Positions 61,517-64,000 of a stretch of 64,000 nt of DNA are shown here, piece by piece. The DNA comes from Ornithinimicrobium laminariae (lineage in GTDB: Bacteria > Actinomycetota > Actinomycetes > Actinomycetales > Dermatophilaceae). The position numbers were made by a program, and so were the translations under genes. The DNA lies in assembly GCF_019457945.1 (NCBI RefSeq), contig NZ_JAHZSU010000001.1, positions 124,001 through 188,000 on the forward strand, in the 5' to 3' direction. Under the pieces are notes generated by a model. That model was not told the DNA's origin. It saw nothing but the letters and a program-made list of their open reading frames with translations, and made no database searches. Each line of letters opens with the position of its first letter. The first letter of the stretch is position 1.

Positions 61517-62407
61517 CTACACCGGGACAAAAATCGTCAATAATGCCCAGGTCACCGGCACGACAACCAACAGCGAGTCCATGCGGTCCATGATGCCGCC
61601 GTGGCCCGGCAGGATTGAGCCCATGTCCTTGATGCCGAGGTCTCGCTTCAAGGTCGACTCGGCCAGATCGCCGATCGTGGCAAAGCACGCTGCGGCGACG
61701 CCAACCATTACACCGACCAACCATGAGCCGTCGAGCAACAACACGACAGCCGCAATCCCGACCGCGACGCTCCACACCACTGATCCGGTGAAGCCTTCCC
61801 ACGACTTTTTCGGGCTGAGGGACGGGGCCATGGGGCGCTTACCCCACAGGACACCAAACATGTAGCCACCCGTATCGCTAGCAATAGTGACCAAGATGAA
61901 GGTGAGCACCCGCGCTGGCCCGTCGTCCTCAGCCACCATCAGGACAGCGATACCGGCCAAAAGCGGCACGTAGGCCAAAACAAACACTCCGCCAGCCACA
62001 TCGCGCAGGGCGTGCTCGCCTCGTTCGGACGCCCGCCAGACCAGCACCAAGAGGCAGGCCAGGGCGAATCCTCCGGCCAGCCCCTCCGTACCAGCAATGT
62101 ATGCGGTTGCGCCCAAGACCAAAGTCCCACCCATGACGGGGACGTAGGGGACGTTGACCCGGCCTTCTTTGAGCGCCTCAATCAATTCGGTGACGGCCAA
62201 CGCGGCCGCCGCGGTCAGCACGATGACAAAGGCTGGCTTCCAAAAAAATAACGAAACCATGATGACGAGAACCAGTCCAACACCCACCCCGATGGCGGCA
62301 GGCAGATTCCGACCAGCGCGCGAGGGGGTATTTTCTCGCGCGGCCAAGTCTTCGGCCCGTCGCTTATTGCGGTAGGCCCGTCGGGAGGTGGGAGCGTTGG
62401 TCATCAT
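61517..62407 (-). CDS. cdsA: Phosphatidate cytidylyltransferase
   Basis: CdsA makes CDP-diacylglycerol for phospholipid synthesis. The 296-residue integral membrane protein has about eight segments and the C-terminal family signature [20 protein letters not shown] followed by [14 protein letters not shown] basic ~35-residue N-terminal tail precedes the first segment. The start is ambiguous among GTG 62410, ATG 62407 and ATG 62404; all overlap or abut the frr stop codon (TGATG). Confidence 0.94.
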   Translation of the reverse strand: MMTNAPTSRRAYRNKRRAEDLAARENTPSRAGRNLPAAIGVGVGLVLVIMVSLFFWKPAFVIVLTAAAALAVTELIEALKEGRVNVPYVPVMGGTLVLGATAYIAGTEGLAGGFALACLLVLVWRASERGEHALRDVAGGVFVLAYVPLLAGIAVLMVAEDDGPARVLTFILVTIASDTGGYMFGVLWGKRPMAPSLSPKKSWEGFTGSVVWSVAVGIAAVVLLLDGSWLVGVMVGVAAACFATIGDLAESTLKRDLGIKDMGSILPGHGGIMDRMDSLLVVVPVTWALLTIFVPV

Positions 62408-62973
62408 CACACCGCGAGGAGCTCTGCCTCCTTGTTCTTCAGCAGCTCATCGACCTGGTCGGCGTGCTTCCTGGTGAGGGCCTCGAGCTCCTTCTCTGCG
62501 CGGCTGCCCTCGTCCTCACCAATGTCACCGTCCTTAACGGACTTATCGATCGCGTCCTTGGTGTGGCGACGCACGTTGCGCACGGCAATCTTGGCGTCCT
62601 CGCCCTTAGTGCGAGCCAACTTGATGTAGTCCTTGCGACGCTCCTCAGTCAACTGCGGCATCACGATGCGGATTTGATTGCCGTCGTTGCCAGGGTTCAC
62701 GCCCAGATCCGACTCGCGCAGCGCCTTTTCGATGGCGCTCATGGAGCTCTTGTCGAAGGGCACGATGAGGACCGTGCGCGCGTCCTGCACCTGGAAAGAC
62801 GCAAGTTGCTGCAGCGGGGTGGGGGCACCGTAGTACTCCACGGTCAGCTTGCTGAACAAACTCGGGTGGGCACGACCGGTGCGAATCGAGGACATGTCCT
62901 CGCGGGCGACCTCAACGGCCTTGCCCATCTTTTCTTCGGCCTCAAGCATGACCATTTCAGTTTCTTCTGACAT
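62407..62973 (-). CDS. frr: Ribosome recycling factor
   Basis: RRF splits post-termination ribosomes together with EF-G. The 188-residue protein has the coiled-coil/beta two-domain layout, with SIRTGRAHPSLF, YYGAPTPLQQLASF and IRIVMPQLTEERRKDYIK. It is between pyrH and cdsA as in most Actinobacteria. Confidence 0.97.
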   Translation of the reverse strand: MSEETEMVMLEAEEKMGKAVEVAREDMSSIRTGRAHPSLFSKLTVEYYGAPTPLQQLASFQVQDARTVLIVPFDKSSMSAIEKALRESDLGVNPGNDGNQIRIVMPQLTEERRKDYIKLARTKGEDAKIAVRNVRRHTKDAIDKSVKDGDIGEDEGSRAEKELEALTRKHADQVDELLKNKEAELLAV

Positions 62974-63014
62974 AAATACGCCTTGCTCCTTGTGGTGGTT
63001 GTTGGCCTCAGGAC

Positions 63015-63782
63015 TCAGCCTGCGGTCACCAATGTCCCAATCTTCTCACCTTGAATAGCGGCCGCAATAGTCCCCGGGTTATCCATCCCGAAAACCAACA
63101 TCGGCAGGTCGTTGTCCATACACAGGCTGAACGCCGCAGCATCCACCACTCGCAGGTTTTGGGCCAGCGCTTCGGAGAAGGTCAACTGATCGAGTTTCAC
63201 TGCTTCAGAGTCCACGCGTGGGTCTGCGGTGTAGACGCCATCAACCCCGTGCTTGCTCATCAAAACCGCGTCGCACTTGATCTCGAGCGCCCGCTGGGCC
63301 GAAACCGTGTCGGTGGAGAAGTACGGCATGCCAGCGCCGGCACCGAAAATGACGACGCGGCCCTTTTCGAGGTGACGAATCGCGCGACGGGGGATGTAGG
63401 GCTCAGCAACCTGCCCCATGGTGATCGCTGTCTGCACGCGAGTGTCGATGCCTTCCTTCTCCAGGAAGTCCTGCAATGCGAGACAGTTCATCACCGTGCC
63501 CAGCATGCCCATGTAGTCGGCTCGTGCACGCTCCATTCCCCGCTGTTGCAACTCGGCGCCCCGGAAGAAGTTTCCACCTCCGATAACGATGGCCACCTGT
63601 ACGTCGTCGCTGATCGCCGACGCGATCTGGCGCGCAATACCGCGCACGACATCGGGGTCCACGCCGATATTGCCCCCACCAAATGCCTCCCCCGACAGTT
63701 TCAGCAGCACACGCCTGATTGATTCCGGCTTATCTTGCAGCGGAACATCCCCGTCGTGGTCGTTCATCGGCGCATCATTCAT
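63015..63782 (-). CDS. pyrH: UMP kinase
   Basis: PyrH phosphorylates UMP to UDP. The 255-residue amino-acid-kinase-fold protein has [11 protein letters not shown] near residue 28, [31 protein letters not shown] and the [11 protein letters not shown]-like [11 protein letters not shown]. The ATG at 63782 follows GGGAGGCCAGAA, which decides it over later ATGs and the open frame upstream. tsf and rpsB are not upstream on this strand; a divergent gene starts 103 bp away. Confidence 0.95.
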   Translation of the reverse strand: MNDAPMNDHDGDVPLQDKPESIRRVLLKLSGEAFGGGNIGVDPDVVRGIARQIASAISDDVQVAIVIGGGNFFRGAELQQRGMERARADYMGMLGTVMNCLALQDFLEKEGIDTRVQTAITMGQVAEPYIPRRAIRHLEKGRVVIFGAGAGMPYFSTDTVSAQRALEIKCDAVLMSKHGVDGVYTADPRVDSEAVKLDQLTFSEALAQNLRVVDAAAFSLCMDNDLPMLVFGMDNPGTIAAAIQGEKIGTLVTAG

Positions 63783-63885
63783 TTCTGGCCTCCCGGCAGC
63801 GCGACTAACTTCAGCGGTCGCTCGATACTGCCACATTCGGAGCGGCTCACCCATCTGGTGACGTATGGCAAGGCATGATGGCGTC

Positions 63886-64000
63886 GTGAGCGATGAGCAA
63901 ATGCGGGCTGAGTTGGTGGCAGTCATCACCTCCGTGATTGACGGCGTGCCCATGGTGCTCACGGCAGGAGACGGCGCCCGGCTTCCATCGGGCCCTCTGC
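63886..64000 (+). CDS. 5' part of an unidentified gene, possibly NUDIX
   Basis: A GTG at 63886 opens a frame that stays open to the end of the window (38 codons). The product reads [20 protein letters not shown] and then [18 protein letters not shown]. The last part resembles the start of some NUDIX domains, but this is too short to be sure. There is no ribosome binding site; CATGAT lies six bases upstream. It is divergent from pyrH. Confidence 0.4.
   Translation, partial: MSDEQMRAELVAVITSVIDGVPMVLTAGDGARLPSGPL

Noticed and set aside
61485-61802. N-terminal extension of rlmN by 106 codons
   Set aside because: Those codons are antisense to the cdsA 3' part, are Arg/Gly-rich without similarity, and ATG 61484 has GGAGGGG.
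63783-63962. N-terminal extension of pyrH
   Set aside because: It would overlap the divergent GTG-started frame; ATG 63782 has a good ribosome binding site and normal family length.

Overview
The window looks like a chromosomal segment of a high-GC actinobacterium, probably of the order Micrococcales. This rests on gene content, GTG/TTG starts, TANNNT-type -10 boxes directly upstream of start codons, an RNase E/G with a long disordered arm, a DUF4081-GNAT protein, an M50 RseP/Rip1 protease and a DUF4439 lipoprotein near rimP. GC and taxonomy were judged by eye and not computed. I see no rRNA, tRNA, CRISPR array, insertion sequence or prophage. Both ends cut through genes.

Layout. (1) 1-29.3 kb is mostly housekeeping: a flippase-like membrane protein (cut), a RibA-RibD_C fusion, proB/proA, obgE, rpmA/rplU, RNase E/G, a DUF1015 gene, serC-serA, then rimP-nusA-ylxR-infB-rbfA-truB-ribF, a DUF4439 lipoprotein, a YyaL-type thioredoxin-fold protein, proS-HAD-TauE and a class V aminotransferase. 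(2) 29.4-43.8 kb is an accessory catabolic cluster. It joins a Puu-type gamma-glutamylation set (permease, PuuA-like glutamine synthetase homologue, PuuC, PuuD, plus a second class I amidotransferase) to a homoprotocatechuate-type meta-cleavage set (HpaE-, HpaD- and HpaG-like). With these go a P450, a VanB/PDR-type reductase, an acetoacetate decarboxylase-like enzyme, a MarR regulator and a VanA-like protein that has lost most of its iron ligands. Six copies of the palindrome CGTTTGG-NN-CCAAACG (some degenerate) sit at its promoters, so the cluster is probably one regulon, with the MarR protein as candidate repressor. (3) 43.8-51 kb holds an S9 oligopeptidase, a DUF4081-GNAT protein and the glycerol genes glpD-glpF-glpK. 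(4) 51-64 kb holds the late MEP-pathway genes ispG and dxr with the site-2 protease rseP, then rlmN, cdsA, frr and pyrH. Upstream of dxr, and joined to it by 4-bp overlaps, are three genes resembling a type VII (ESX/WXG100) substrate module. Next to them are a truncated acyl-CoA-synthetase-like gene and a large LOG-fold protein.

How it works together. Regions 1 and 4 are an actinobacterial core (pyrH-frr-cdsA-rlmN-dxr-rseP-ispG ... proS ... rimP-nusA-infB) interrupted by regions 2 and 3. The catabolic cluster most plausibly takes up an amine, protects it as a gamma-glutamyl conjugate, oxidises it to an acid, removes the glutamyl group and opens a catechol-type ring; the substrate is unknown. 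No PuuB, HpaF, HpaH or HpaI homologue is present, so the pathway is non-canonical or completed elsewhere. Long hairpins mark many convergent gene ends, and several genes appear to be leaderless.
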